Shown here piece after piece: positions 43,893 through 52,260 of a DNA stretch of 64,000 nucleotides. The translations under genes and the position numbers were made by a program. Within the stretch, counting starts at the first letter, position 1. Every line of letters begins with the position of its first letter. A model generated the notes under the pieces. That model ran no database searches, had not been told where the DNA came from, and worked only from the letters and a program-made list of their open reading frames with translations. Origin of the DNA: Sinosporangium siamense (GTDB taxonomy: Bacteria > Actinomycetota > Actinomycetes > Streptosporangiales > Streptosporangiaceae); contig NZ_BOOW01000016.1 in NCBI RefSeq assembly GCF_016863435.1, positions 33,790 to 97,789 on the forward strand. The letters are read 5' to 3'.

Positions 43893-45317
43893 ATGATCGT
43901 CAAAACCAGTGCGGGCGAGGTCCGCGGCGTGGAGGAGGACGGCGTCCGCCGCTTCCTCGGCGTGCCCTACGCTGCGCCGCCGTACGGCGCGGGCCGTTTC
44001 GCCCCGCCCCGCCCGCACGAGCCGTGGGAGGGCGTGCGCGACGCCCTCAGCTTCGGCGCGAGCCCGCCGCAGATCCCCTACACCAAGGGCCTGGAGAAGG
44101 TGCTGCCCAGTGTGGTCGTGCCCGGCGACGACATGCTCAACGTCAACATCTGGACCCCCAGCGGCGCAGAGGGCGCCCCGGTGATGGTGTGGATGTACGG
44201 CGGAGGCCTCACCAGGGGCTCCAACGCCATCGCGACCTACGACGGGCGCGCCTTCGCCCGCGACGGGGTCGTGCTGGTGTCGGTCAACTATCGCATCGGC
44301 GCCGAGGGCTTCTCCGTTCTTTCCGACGCCCCCGCCAACCTGGGGCTCGCCGACCAGCTCGCGGCGCTGCGCTGGGTGCGGGAGAACATCGCGGCGTTCG
44401 GCGGCGACCCCGCCCGCGTCACCGTGTTCGGCCAGTCAGCCGGCGGCGGCACGGTCGCGGCGCTGCTCGCCCACCCCGAGGCGTCCGTGCTCATGGCCGG
44501 GGCGATCGTGATGAGCGGGCCGATCGGCCCCGGCGGGGGCGACTCGGGGAAGATCACCGAACTGATGGCGGCCGATCTCGGCATCCCCCGCACCCGGGAG
44601 GCGTTCGCCGCCGTCTCCCCGGAAGACCTGCTGGCCTGTCAGACGCGGGTCATGGGCGGAGCCACGGCGCTGTCCGGCGGGCCCGGCTTCGGCGGGGTCG
44701 TGGGGCAGGAGCCGCTGCCGGTCGACCCCGGTGCGGCCCTGCTGGCCGGGGCGGGGAAGGACATTCCGCTCATGCTCGGCTACACCGCCGAGGAGGCGCG
44801 GTTGTGGCTCGCCCCCACCGGGCTCAAGATCACCTGGCTGCTTCTGCTGGCGGCGCGGCTCAAACTCAAGATCCCGCGTAAGGCGGTCCGCCTCTACTAT
44901 CGCAACCGGCCCGGTGCGACCGCCGGGGACGTCTTCGGTGCTCTGGTGACCGACCTTATGCTGCGGGTGCCGAAGAACAACCTGGCCGACGCCCGGTCCG
45001 GGCGCACCTGGATGTATGAGTTCGCATGGAAGTCGCCCGTGCTCGGTCTCGGTGCCGCCCACGCCCTGGAACTCGGCTTTGTCTTCGACACGCTGGACAG
45101 CGCCGACGCCGAGGCGTTCGCCGGTCCTGGACGGCCCCAGGCGCTCGCCGACGAGATGCACGCCGCATGGGTGCGGTTCGCCGCCACCGGCGACCCCGGC
45201 TGGGCGGAATGGGATGCGAGCCGCCCGGTGATGACCTTCGACTCACCGGGCAGCCGCGTCGTCCACGCCCCGCGGGAGGAGGAGCGGGCGGTGCTCAGCC
45301 TGACCGGCCGCCGATAA
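43893..45317 (+). CDS. type B carboxylesterase
   Basis: 474 residues. FLGVPYAAPPYGAGRFAPP is the family's N-terminal mark; the nucleophile is in VFGQSAGGGTV; the oxyanion loop is MYGGGLTRG; the His region is GAAHALELGFVF. Like other actinomycete members it is shorter than the eukaryotic enzymes. Cytoplasmic. It hydrolyses carboxylic esters, probably acyl or phenolic groups on the imported glycoside. ATG 43893 follows GGGAGGCAAC. Its 3' end overlaps the convergent esterase gene by 23 bases. Confidence 0.91.
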   Translation: MIVKTSAGEVRGVEEDGVRRFLGVPYAAPPYGAGRFAPPRPHEPWEGVRDALSFGASPPQIPYTKGLEKVLPSVVVPGDDMLNVNIWTPSGAEGAPVMVWMYGGGLTRGSNAIATYDGRAFARDGVVLVSVNYRIGAEGFSVLSDAPANLGLADQLAALRWVRENIAAFGGDPARVTVFGQSAGGGTVAALLAHPEASVLMAGAIVMSGPIGPGGGDSGKITELMAADLGIPRTREAFAAVSPEDLLACQTRVMGGATALSGGPGFGGVVGQEPLPVDPGAALLAGAGKDIPLMLGYTAEEARLWLAPTGLKITWLLLLAARLKLKIPRKAVRLYYRNRPGATAGDVFGALVTDLMLRVPKNNLADARSGRTWMYEFAWKSPVLGLGAAHALELGFVFDTLDSADAEAFAGPGRPQALADEMHAAWVRFAATGDPGWAEWDASRPVMTFDSPGSRVVHAPREEERAVLSLTGRR

Positions 45318-46251
45318 AGCCACTGGCGGGGGCACTGTCCTCTACGAGGTGGCCGCCTGCCGGGGCACTGCCGGTCGAGGTCGTCAAGTGGTCGCGGACC
45401 GCGCTGATCACCGCCTCGCGCCACTCGCGGGCGCTCGGCACCAGCGCGGTCAGCATCTGCGACCCGTGCACATGTCCCGCGAAGTCCAGCAGCGTCGCGG
45501 GCACGCCCGCCTCCGCCAGACGGCGGGCGTAGCGGCGGCCGTCGTCGGCCAGCGGATCGTATTCCGCGACCGCGATGAGCGCCGGCGGCAACCCCGACAG
45601 GTCGCCCGCCAGCAAGGGTGAGACCAGGGGGTCCGCAGCGTCGTGCCCGCCGAGGTAGTCCCGCACATACACCTCAAGAGCGGCGGCGGTCAACACGTAC
45701 CCTTCGGCATACTCCTCGATCGACGGCGACGACAGCGTGAGGTCGAGCGCGGGGATCTCCATCACCTGCAACCGCAGCGGCGGCCCGCCGCGCTCGCGGG
45801 CCAGCAGCGCGACGGCGGCGGCGAGGTTGCCGCCCGCGCTCTCGCCGCCCACCCCCACCCGCGCCGGGTCGAAACCGAGCCGTCCGGCCTGGCCGACGGC
45901 CCAGCTGAGGGCCCGATAGCAGTCCTCCAGCCCGGCGGGGAAGCGGAACTCCGGCGCCAGCCGGTAGTCCACGTTGATCACCGCGACGTCGGCCGCCGCG
46001 GCTATGGCCCGGCAGCGGCGGTCGCCGCTGTCGAGGTCGCCGGAGGCCCAGCCGCCGCCGTGATACCAGAGGAGCGCGCCGGCGAGCCCGGTGGGTTTGC
46101 GGCGGTAGATCCGTACGGCGAAGCCATCCGGGAGGACGGTTTCCTGATGGACGTGTGCGATGTCCGGCTCCGGCTCGATGAACTCGTCGTAGGAGCGGGC
46201 GCCCGGCTGATGGTCGTGGACGAGGGGGGCGATCAAGGGGTCCAGTGCCAT
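45295..46251 (-). CDS. alpha/beta hydrolase, HSL family
   Basis: 318 residues: YHGGGWASGDL oxyanion hole, VGGESAGGNLA nucleophile elbow, AEYDPLADDG acid and GHVHGSQ His. DYRLAPEFRFPAGLEDC is the HSL mark. It is similar in layout to the esterase at 36596-37558, although the two are clearly diverged. ATG 46251; operator copy 2 lies 12 bases upstream, shared with the divergent TetR gene. Its last codons overlap the carboxylesterase gene on the other strand. Confidence 0.9.
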   Translation of the reverse strand: MALDPLIAPLVHDHQPGARSYDEFIEPEPDIAHVHQETVLPDGFAVRIYRRKPTGLAGALLWYHGGGWASGDLDSGDRRCRAIAAAADVAVINVDYRLAPEFRFPAGLEDCYRALSWAVGQAGRLGFDPARVGVGGESAGGNLAAAVALLARERGGPPLRLQVMEIPALDLTLSSPSIEEYAEGYVLTAAALEVYVRDYLGGHDAADPLVSPLLAGDLSGLPPALIAVAEYDPLADDGRRYARRLAEAGVPATLLDFAGHVHGSQMLTALVPSAREWREAVISAVRDHLTTSTGSAPAGGHLVEDSAPASGFIGGRSG

Positions 46252-46262
46252 GTCGAAAACCT

Positions 46263-46276
46263 ACCAACTGATTGGT
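46263..46276. promoter_or_regulatory. glycoside-locus operator, copy 2
   Basis: ACCAACTGATTGGT, the exact reverse complement of the site at 41239-41252, between the divergent esterase and TetR genes. Confidence 0.72.
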
Positions 46277-46345
46277 CTCTTTGCTAGCATGCGAAGCGGA
46301 AGATCCCCTGCGGGGGCAGCTCGCCGGAGATAGAGAATTGCGCCT

Positions 46346-46927
46346 ATGAAGCCAGCCGTTCGTAAGCCTTACGCCGTCGGCGTCGCCCGCAGGCAGCAGA
46401 TTCTCGACGCCGCACACGAGCTGTTCAGCATCCGCGGCTACCGGGGCGCGTCCATGCGCGACGTCGCCGCCCAGGTGGGCCTCAGCATGGCCGGACTACT
46501 TCACTACTTCCCGTCCAAGGAGGACCTCCTCCAAGGCGTGCTCAAACACCGCGATGACACCGACACCCCGTGGTTTGAGGAGAAGTGGGCGGAGACCGGC
46601 AACATTCGCGAGGCCCTGCACGCCTTGATCGCCCGCAACATGGCCCAGCCGGAAATCGTCCGCCTGTTCGTGACCCTCTCCGCCGAGGCCACCGACCCCG
46701 ACCACCCCGCCCACGACTACTTCCAGCGGCGCTACCGCCACAGCCGCGAACTCTTCACCCGCGTCATCACCAAGGCCCAGGAACGCGGCGAACTCACGGC
46801 AGCGGCGGACGGACCCCTTCTGGTGGCCCTCTTCGACGGGCTGCAGATCCAGTGGCTCCTGGAACCCGGTTTCGACCTGGTCGCGCAGGTCGACCGGCAT
46901 CTCGACACCATCACTCCATCCCCCTAG
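46346..46927 (+). CDS. TetR-family transcriptional regulator
   Basis: 193 residues: HTH (ASMRDVAAQVGLSMAGLLHYFPSKEDLL) and a C-terminal domain with IQWLLEPGFDL. The C-terminal end resembles that of the TetR at 37707-38417, so the two may be paralogues. It is divergent from the esterase gene with operator copy 2 between them and is followed after 9 bases by the GH3 gene, with which it is probably cotranscribed. It is the best candidate to bind ACCAATCAGTTGGT at both places. Confidence 0.91.
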   Translation: MKPAVRKPYAVGVARRQQILDAAHELFSIRGYRGASMRDVAAQVGLSMAGLLHYFPSKEDLLQGVLKHRDDTDTPWFEEKWAETGNIREALHALIARNMAQPEIVRLFVTLSAEATDPDHPAHDYFQRRYRHSRELFTRVITKAQERGELTAAADGPLLVALFDGLQIQWLLEPGFDLVAQVDRHLDTITPSP

Positions 46928-46936
46928 GGAGCATTG

Positions 46937-49141
46937 ATGATCCACGCCCGCGACCTCGACCGCCTCACCCTCGAAGAACGCGCCTCGCTCACGACCGGCT
47001 CGGGCCTGTGGACCACCCGGGCGATCGAGCGGGCCGGCATTCCCGAGCTCCGGCTGACCGACGGGCCGCACGGTGTGCGCTGGGAGGAGATCCCCGCCAC
47101 CTGCTTCCCGCCCGCCGTCGCGCTCGGCTCATCGTGGGACGCGGGCCTGCTCGTGCGGGTCGGCGCGGCGCTCGGTGCGGAGGCCGCGGCGTTCGGCGTC
47201 CACGTGCTCCTGGGGCCCGGCGTCAACATCAAACGTTCGCCTCTGTGCGGCAGGAACTTCGAATACCTCTCCGAAGACCCACACGTCAGCGGGGTCCTCG
47301 GCGCGGCGCTGATCGAGGGCGTCCAGTCGACCGGGGTGGCGGCCTCGCTCAAGCACTTCGCGGTCAACAACCAGGAGACCAACCGCATGCAGGTCAGCGC
47401 GGAGGTCGACGAACGCACCCTGCGGGAGATCTACCTCGCCGCCTTCGAGTACGCCGTCAAGACCGCGCGGCCCTGGACGGTCATGTGCTCCTATAACCGC
47501 ATCAACGGTGAATACGCCTCGCAGAACCACTGGCTGCTCACCGAGGTACTCCGCGACGAATGGGGCTACGACGGGATGGTCGTGTCCGACTGGGGCGCCG
47601 TCGGCGACCGGGTGGCGGCGCTCCGCGCCGGACTCGACCTGGAGATGCCCGCCACCAGCGAGGCCGCCGCCGCCCTCGTCCCCGCCGCCGTGCGCGGCGG
47701 CGACCTCGCCGAGGCCGACGTCGACCGGTCGGCCCGGCGCGTGCTGCAGCTCGCCGACCGGGTCACGGCCAGACCGCCGGCTCAGCCGTACGACGACGAC
47801 ATGAAGGAGAGACACCACCGGCTGGCCCGCGAGGTGGCCGGGCAGTGCGCGGTGCTGCTGAAGAACGACGGCGTGCTGCCGCTCGCCCCCGCCGCCTCCC
47901 TGGCCGTCGTCGGCGAGCTCGCCCGCACGCCCCGCTATCAGGGCGCCGGCAGCTCCAAACTCGTGCCGACCCGCCTCGACGACGCCCTCACCGAGCTCCG
48001 CGCGGTGCACACCCCGCCGGTGCCCTTCGCCGCGGGCTACCGTCTCGACGGCGCCCCGGACCCCGCCCTCGTCGCCGAGGCCCGCGCCGCCGCCGAGGCC
48101 GCCGACGTCACCGTCGTCTTCCTCGGCCTGCCCGACGGCGAGGAGTCGGAAGGTTACGACCGCACCCACCTCGACCTGCCCGCCGCCCAGCTCGCCGCCT
48201 TCGCCGCGGTGGCCGAGACCGCCACCCGCGTGGTCGTCGTCCTGTCCGCCGGCGGCGTCGTCACCACCACCGCCTTTGACGACCGGGCCGGCGCGATCCT
48301 CGCGGGCTGGCTGCTCGGCCAGGCCGGCGGTGGAGCGGTCGCCGACGTGCTCACCGGCGCGGTCAATCCGTCCGGGCGGCTCACCGAGACGATCCCGCTG
48401 CGGCTTGAGGACACCCCGTCCTACCTCAACTTCCCCGGCGACCCCGACCATGTGAGGTACGGCGAAGGCGTGTTCGTCGGCTACCGCTACCACGACGCGG
48501 TGGACGGTCCCGTGGCCTACCCGTTCGGGCACGGTCTGTCCTACACCACGTTCGCCTACTCCGACCTGACCGTTGTGCGGCGGGACGACACCGTCGAGGT
48601 CAGTGCCGTCATCACCAACACCGGGACCCGGCAGGGCAGCGAGGTGCCCCAGGTTTATGTCTCGGCGCCCGCCGCCGACGTGCGCCGGCCCCTGCGCGAG
48701 CTACGGGCCTTCACCAAGGTCACCCTCGCGCCCGGCGAAAGCACCACGGTCGTCTTCAGCCTGGGATCCCGTGACTTTGCCTACTTCCACCCCACTCGTC
48801 GCACCTGGACCGTTGAGGAGGGCACGGCGCTGATCTTCGTTGGCGCGTCCTCCCGGGACCTTCGCCTGTCGGGCGAGGTGAAACTGGAGGGGAACGCGCC
48901 GGAATCGCGGCTCACGCCTGACTCCTCGCTGGCCGAGTGGATGGCCACTCCCGGCGGGCGGGCCGTTCTCTCCCGTGAGATGCAGCCTCCGGCCGGATCG
49001 GGGTTGCCGCCGTCCCGCTTTTTGTCCGACCACTACGTGAAGACGGTGGGGTCGGTTCCTTTGAGCCGCTTGGCCCGCATCCCCGGCGCCTACCTGGATC
49101 TCACGACCCTCGCCGCCCTGGCGGACGAGGCCAACGGCTGA
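46937..49141 (+). CDS. beta-glucosidase-type glycoside hydrolase, GH3
   Basis: 734 residues in the order N-terminal (alpha/beta)8 barrel, (alpha/beta)6 sandwich and Fn3-like C-terminal domain. The substrate site is KHFAVNNQE and the nucleophile Asp is in MVVSDWGAV. RLTDGPHGVRW near the start is typical. No PA14 insert. No signal peptide, so it acts inside the cell, which fits hydrolysis after import by the GPH symporter. ATG 46937 follows AGGGAG; a TTG directly before it is not needed. About 70 residues follow the Fn3 domain. Confidence 0.93.
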   Translation: MIHARDLDRLTLEERASLTTGSGLWTTRAIERAGIPELRLTDGPHGVRWEEIPATCFPPAVALGSSWDAGLLVRVGAALGAEAAAFGVHVLLGPGVNIKRSPLCGRNFEYLSEDPHVSGVLGAALIEGVQSTGVAASLKHFAVNNQETNRMQVSAEVDERTLREIYLAAFEYAVKTARPWTVMCSYNRINGEYASQNHWLLTEVLRDEWGYDGMVVSDWGAVGDRVAALRAGLDLEMPATSEAAAALVPAAVRGGDLAEADVDRSARRVLQLADRVTARPPAQPYDDDMKERHHRLAREVAGQCAVLLKNDGVLPLAPAASLAVVGELARTPRYQGAGSSKLVPTRLDDALTELRAVHTPPVPFAAGYRLDGAPDPALVAEARAAAEAADVTVVFLGLPDGEESEGYDRTHLDLPAAQLAAFAAVAETATRVVVVLSAGGVVTTTAFDDRAGAILAGWLLGQAGGGAVADVLTGAVNPSGRLTETIPLRLEDTPSYLNFPGDPDHVRYGEGVFVGYRYHDAVDGPVAYPFGHGLSYTTFAYSDLTVVRRDDTVEVSAVITNTGTRQGSEVPQVYVSAPAADVRRPLRELRAFTKVTLAPGESTTVVFSLGSRDFAYFHPTRRTWTVEEGTALIFVGASSRDLRLSGEVKLEGNAPESRLTPDSSLAEWMATPGGRAVLSREMQPPAGSGLPPSRFLSDHYVKTVGSVPLSRLARIPGAYLDLTTLAALADEANG

Positions 49142-49198
49142 CTTTTTCGTACACCGCCCTTTAGTCCTCTGCTCTGCGGTAGGGCACTCTTCGGTACG

Positions 49199-49238
49199 GC
49201 ACCGCCCGGGATTCCTTGCCCGAACCCCGGCGCGGTGC
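49199..49238. terminator. hairpin between GH3 and DoxX-like genes
   Basis: GCACCGC and GCGGTGC enclose a loop that can form an inner stem (CCGGG, CCCGG). It sits between convergent genes. Confidence 0.5.
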
Positions 49239-49304
49239 TGCGTCGTCGGAAAAGGAGCGTTGCAAATTAAGAAAACTTCATTGTCTCTTAAGTCTGAGGA
49301 AAGC

Positions 49305-49799
49305 CTAATCGCTCGTCTTTTCCCGCGGCGGCAGGGTCGCGGAGACCATCAGGGTGCCGGCGATGAGGACCACATTCTTGATGACGAACTCTCCTTCCAC
49401 GGTGAGTAGAAGCGGGTTTCCACCCTGGAACGCCAGAGCCGGGTGGATGAGCAGAACCGAGAACGTGCCGACGAGGTGAAGAAGGAGCAGAGGTAGTATC
49501 GGCCTCAGCCAGCGCCCTGTGACAAGCGCGGCCGCGACCGCGATCTCGAACACGCCAAGCCCTGTGACCAGCAGCGTTTGTGGAAGAGGTATGAAGAACA
49601 GCGTGTCGGCGACCAGTTTGCTCACCGGGCTCACATTCGCCACCTTCAGCGCCCCGAACCACAGGAAGACCAGGGCGAGGGCCCCTCGCATAATGGCGGG
49701 GAAATGGCGCTGAATAACGGCCCCGGCATGGGACCTCACCTCGGCCAGACCGCCCGCCCTATGCTCCTTGTGCGGGGGCGAACTGTGCATCCTATGCAT
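49305..49799 (-). CDS. DoxX-like membrane protein
   Basis: 164 residues with four membrane helices. IMRGALALVFLWFGALKVAN is the usual start of the DoxX/DUF417 group. The C-terminal helix follows EGEFVIKNVVLIAGTL, also typical. ATG 49799 has GAGGAG upstream. Members are linked to redox balance or envelope functions, but the role here is unknown. Confidence 0.82.
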   Translation of the reverse strand: MHRMHSSPPHKEHRAGGLAEVRSHAGAVIQRHFPAIMRGALALVFLWFGALKVANVSPVSKLVADTLFFIPLPQTLLVTGLGVFEIAVAAALVTGRWLRPILPLLLLHLVGTFSVLLIHPALAFQGGNPLLLTVEGEFVIKNVVLIAGTLMVSATLPPREKTSD

Positions 49800-49930
49800 G
49801 GCTGTCTCCTCGGCTGGGGGGTTTGCCGGGGGTCAATATAGCTTGATCGAATCCACGCGACACGCTGCTCGACATGCCTTTCGTTGTGCATTTAAGAAAA
49901 GCAAATTCCGGCAGGTGTGTCGATGGTCAT

Positions 49931-49947
49931 GCATGCAGACTGCATGC
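49931..49947. promoter_or_regulatory. toxin-antitoxin operator
   Basis: GCATGCA-GAC-TGCATGC, perfect seven-base arms, 12 bases before the antitoxin start. Ribbon-helix-helix antitoxins repress their own operons through such sites. Confidence 0.78.
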
Positions 49948-49959
49948 TAACGTGGAGGC

Positions 49960-50184
49960 GTGGGGACCATACAGATTCGAGATGTGCCCGACGGCACCGA
50001 GCGTGTCCTGAAGGCGCGGGCGGAGCGGGAAGGCAAGTCCTTGACCGCCTACGTCCGTGACCTTCTCAACGAGGAGGCGGCCAGTCCGACCTTGGACGAG
50101 GTGATGATCAGGATCGCGGGCGACGAGCCGGTGCCCTACGATCCAGACTTCGTGCGCGAGACCATGCGCGAGGGGCGCAGATGA
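49960..50184 (+). CDS. FitA/VapB-like ribbon-helix-helix antitoxin
   Basis: 74 residues. IQIRDVPDGTERVLKARA and SLTAYVRDLLNEEA are the strand-helix-helix core of FitA-type antitoxins; the acidic tail (GDEPVPYDPDFVRET) wraps the toxin. GTG 49960 is the only reasonable start. GGAGG is only one base from it, so the mRNA may be leaderless. The stop overlaps the toxin ATG (ATGA). Confidence 0.9.
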   Translation: MGTIQIRDVPDGTERVLKARAEREGKSLTAYVRDLLNEEAASPTLDEVMIRIAGDEPVPYDPDFVRETMREGRR

Positions 50185-50594
50185 CCTTGGTCGTCGACGC
50201 CTCGATCGTCTTTCGGCTGCTGGCCAACGTCAAGGGAGACGATCTTCTGCGTCAGAGGCTGGCTCGCAAGGTGCACGCACCGGCCCTGATCGACGTCGAG
50301 ATCGCCTCGGTGGTGCGCGGACATGTGATTACCGGCAAGCCCGAGGTGCGCATCTCCGAGACCCGGGCCGCAGTGATGCTGGAGCGCTACGCCCAGCTTA
50401 GGATCGTGCGCCATCCGATGCTGCCGTTGCAGCCCAGAGTGCTGGAGTCGCGGCACAACCTCAGCGCATACGACGGCATGTACGTCGCGCTTGCCGAGTT
50501 GCTGGGAATGCCGCTGCTCACCGACGACGCCAAGTTCGCCGGTGCGACCGGACATCGGGCGGAAATCCACCGTTACCCGCCTCCCATGCTCTAG
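50181..50594 (+). CDS. PIN-domain toxin (VapC family)
   Basis: 137 residues, a PIN-domain ribonuclease. The four acidic metal-binding residues are visible: Asp in LVVDASIV, Glu in DVEIAS, Asp in SAYDGMYVALAE and Asp in LLTDDAKFA. VapC toxins cut tRNA or rRNA when not bound by the antitoxin. ATG 50181 overlaps the antitoxin stop, so translation is coupled. Single operon closed by the hairpin at 50698-50724. Confidence 0.92.
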   Translation: MTLVVDASIVFRLLANVKGDDLLRQRLARKVHAPALIDVEIASVVRGHVITGKPEVRISETRAAVMLERYAQLRIVRHPMLPLQPRVLESRHNLSAYDGMYVALAELLGMPLLTDDAKFAGATGHRAEIHRYPPPML

Positions 50595-50697
50595 GAGGTC
50601 ACCCCCTGGACCTGGTCGCACGCGTGCTCTTGCAGCCGGGAGACCGGGTGGCGGTCGCTTCGCTGTCCGCGCTGCCAAGCACCGGCTGATGCCCGGG

Positions 50698-50724
50698 CAC
50701 CGCCGCCACTTCGCGGCGGCGGTG
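50698..50724. terminator. bidirectional terminator hairpin
   Basis: CACCGCCGCC and GGCGGCGGTG form a 10-bp stem around a 7-base loop, between the convergent toxin gene (+) and VOC gene (-). Confidence 0.75.
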
Positions 50725-50756
50725 CCGTACGCAGGTAAGGGGTGCCTGGCCCCCGA

Positions 50757-51176
50757 TCACGTGCGGCCGGAGGCGGCCAGCATCTCCAGATAGTGCGGGT
50801 TGTACATGAGGCCGAGCACGTTGCCGAACGGGTCGAGCACGGAAGCCGTCACGAAACCCGCCTCCCGATGGACGATCGGCTGATAAACCGTCGCGCCCAT
50901 CGACACCACCTTCGCCAGCGTCGCCTCGATGTCGTCGACATGCCAATACATGACGGCCCCGCCGGGCTCGGCCGACGATCCCTCGGGCGCCCAGCTCCGG
51001 TGGATCAAGCCAAGCTCGTGCTGATAGTCGCCGACGCGGAACTCCGCGTAGGCGGGCTCACCGTCCGGCCCCGGCCGTTCGAAGTACGGCTCGACGCCCA
51101 GCAGTTCGGTGTACCACCGCTTGGCCGCCTTCAGGTCGTCGGCCCAGAAGCTGATCGTGGTGAATCCTCGCAACAT
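50757..51176 (-). CDS. VOC (glyoxalase/bleomycin resistance) family protein
   Basis: 139 residues with two beta-alpha-beta-beta-beta modules: FTTISFWADDLKAAKRWYTELL and later MYWHVDDIEATLAKVVSMGA. DPFGNVLGLMYNPHY near the end is the usual second metal-site region. Function may be isomerase, dioxygenase or binding protein. ATG 51176; divergent from a WYL regulator gene, which may control it. Confidence 0.87.
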   Translation of the reverse strand: MLRGFTTISFWADDLKAAKRWYTELLGVEPYFERPGPDGEPAYAEFRVGDYQHELGLIHRSWAPEGSSAEPGGAVMYWHVDDIEATLAKVVSMGATVYQPIVHREAGFVTASVLDPFGNVLGLMYNPHYLEMLAASGRT

Positions 51177-51262
51177 CGTGTTTCTCCCTGCTCGCTGGCT
51201 TGTGCCCTCACGTTAGGAGGCCTTGTGGAACGTGCGGTTCCTCAATGGCGCAGACTGGAGAA

Positions 51263-52219
51263 ATGCTGGAAACCTCGGTGCGACTCCTGCGCCTGCTGTC
51301 CTTGCTCATGTCCCGGCGCGACTGGTCCGGCGCCGACCTGGCGGACCGGCTCGGCGTGACCACCAGGACCGTGCGCAACGACATCGAGCGGCTGCGCATT
51401 CTCGGCTATCAGGTGCACTCCAGCACCGGCACCGCGGGCGGATACCGGCTCACGGCGGGCTCGGCCCTGCCGCCGCTGCTGCTCGACGACGACGAGGCCG
51501 TCGCCGTCGCGCTTGGCCTGGCCGCCGCCGCGGCCGGCACCGTCGCCGGCATCCAGGAGCCCTCCGTACGAGCGCTGGCCAAACTGGAGATGACGCTGCC
51601 GGGAAGGCTGCGGCACCGCGTGGACGCGCTGCGGTCGGCCACCGTCTCCGCCGCCGGGGGCGGCCCGGTCGCCGACGCCGAGACCCTGACCGGCATCGCC
51701 GCCGCCGTACGCGACCACGAGCAGCTCCGCTTCGACTATCGCGGCCACGACGGCCGGACCGGCTCCCGCAAGGCCGAGCCGCACCGCCTGGTCTACACCG
51801 GACGGAGGTGGTATCTGATGGCCTTCGACGTCGACCGGCAGGACTGGCGCGTCTTCCGCGCCGACCGCATCCGCCTGCGCACTCCGAACGGCCCGCGCTT
51901 CACCCCCCGCGAGCCTCCCGAGGACGCCGCCACCCACGTCCTGCGCGGCGTCGGCTCACGCGCGTGGCAGCACCCCGTGCGCGTGCGGCTGCACGCTCCG
52001 GCCGAGACGATCGCCGCCCGCATCCCGTCCACCGCCGGCCTGCTCACCGCTCTCACCGACGACACTTGCATGCTGGAGACAGGCGGCGAGTCGTTCGACA
52101 ACCTGGCCGCGTTCCTCGGCACACTCGGCGTCGGCTTCGCCGTACTCGACCCGCCGGAGTTCCGCACGTTCCTGGCATCGCTCGCCGACCGCTACCGGGA
52201 GGCGTCCGTCGAGTCGTAG
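51263..52219 (+). CDS. WYL-domain transcriptional regulator
   Basis: 318 residues: N-terminal HTH_11 (GADLADRLGVTTRTVRNDIERL) and a WYL domain (FDYRGHDGRTGSRKAEPHRL, GRRWYLMAFD) followed by the WCX extension. Members act as repressors or activators with nucleic-acid or nucleotide ligands. ATG 51263 has GGAG close upstream; ATG 51245 is also in frame. Divergent from the VOC gene. Confidence 0.9.
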   Translation: MLETSVRLLRLLSLLMSRRDWSGADLADRLGVTTRTVRNDIERLRILGYQVHSSTGTAGGYRLTAGSALPPLLLDDDEAVAVALGLAAAAAGTVAGIQEPSVRALAKLEMTLPGRLRHRVDALRSATVSAAGGGPVADAETLTGIAAAVRDHEQLRFDYRGHDGRTGSRKAEPHRLVYTGRRWYLMAFDVDRQDWRVFRADRIRLRTPNGPRFTPREPPEDAATHVLRGVGSRAWQHPVRVRLHAPAETIAARIPSTAGLLTALTDDTCMLETGGESFDNLAAFLGTLGVGFAVLDPPEFRTFLASLADRYREASVES

Positions 52220-52248
52220 GGGGATGGTGGGATCGGCGCTGCGGTCAA

Positions 52249-52254
52249 TATAGT
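52249..52254 (+). promoter_or_regulatory. -10 element of the MFS gene, probably leaderless mRNA
   Basis: TATAGT lies seven bases before GTG 52261. A transcript starting at the usual distance would begin at or next to the start codon. I see no good -35. Confidence 0.45.
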
Positions 52255-52260
52255 TAAGCG

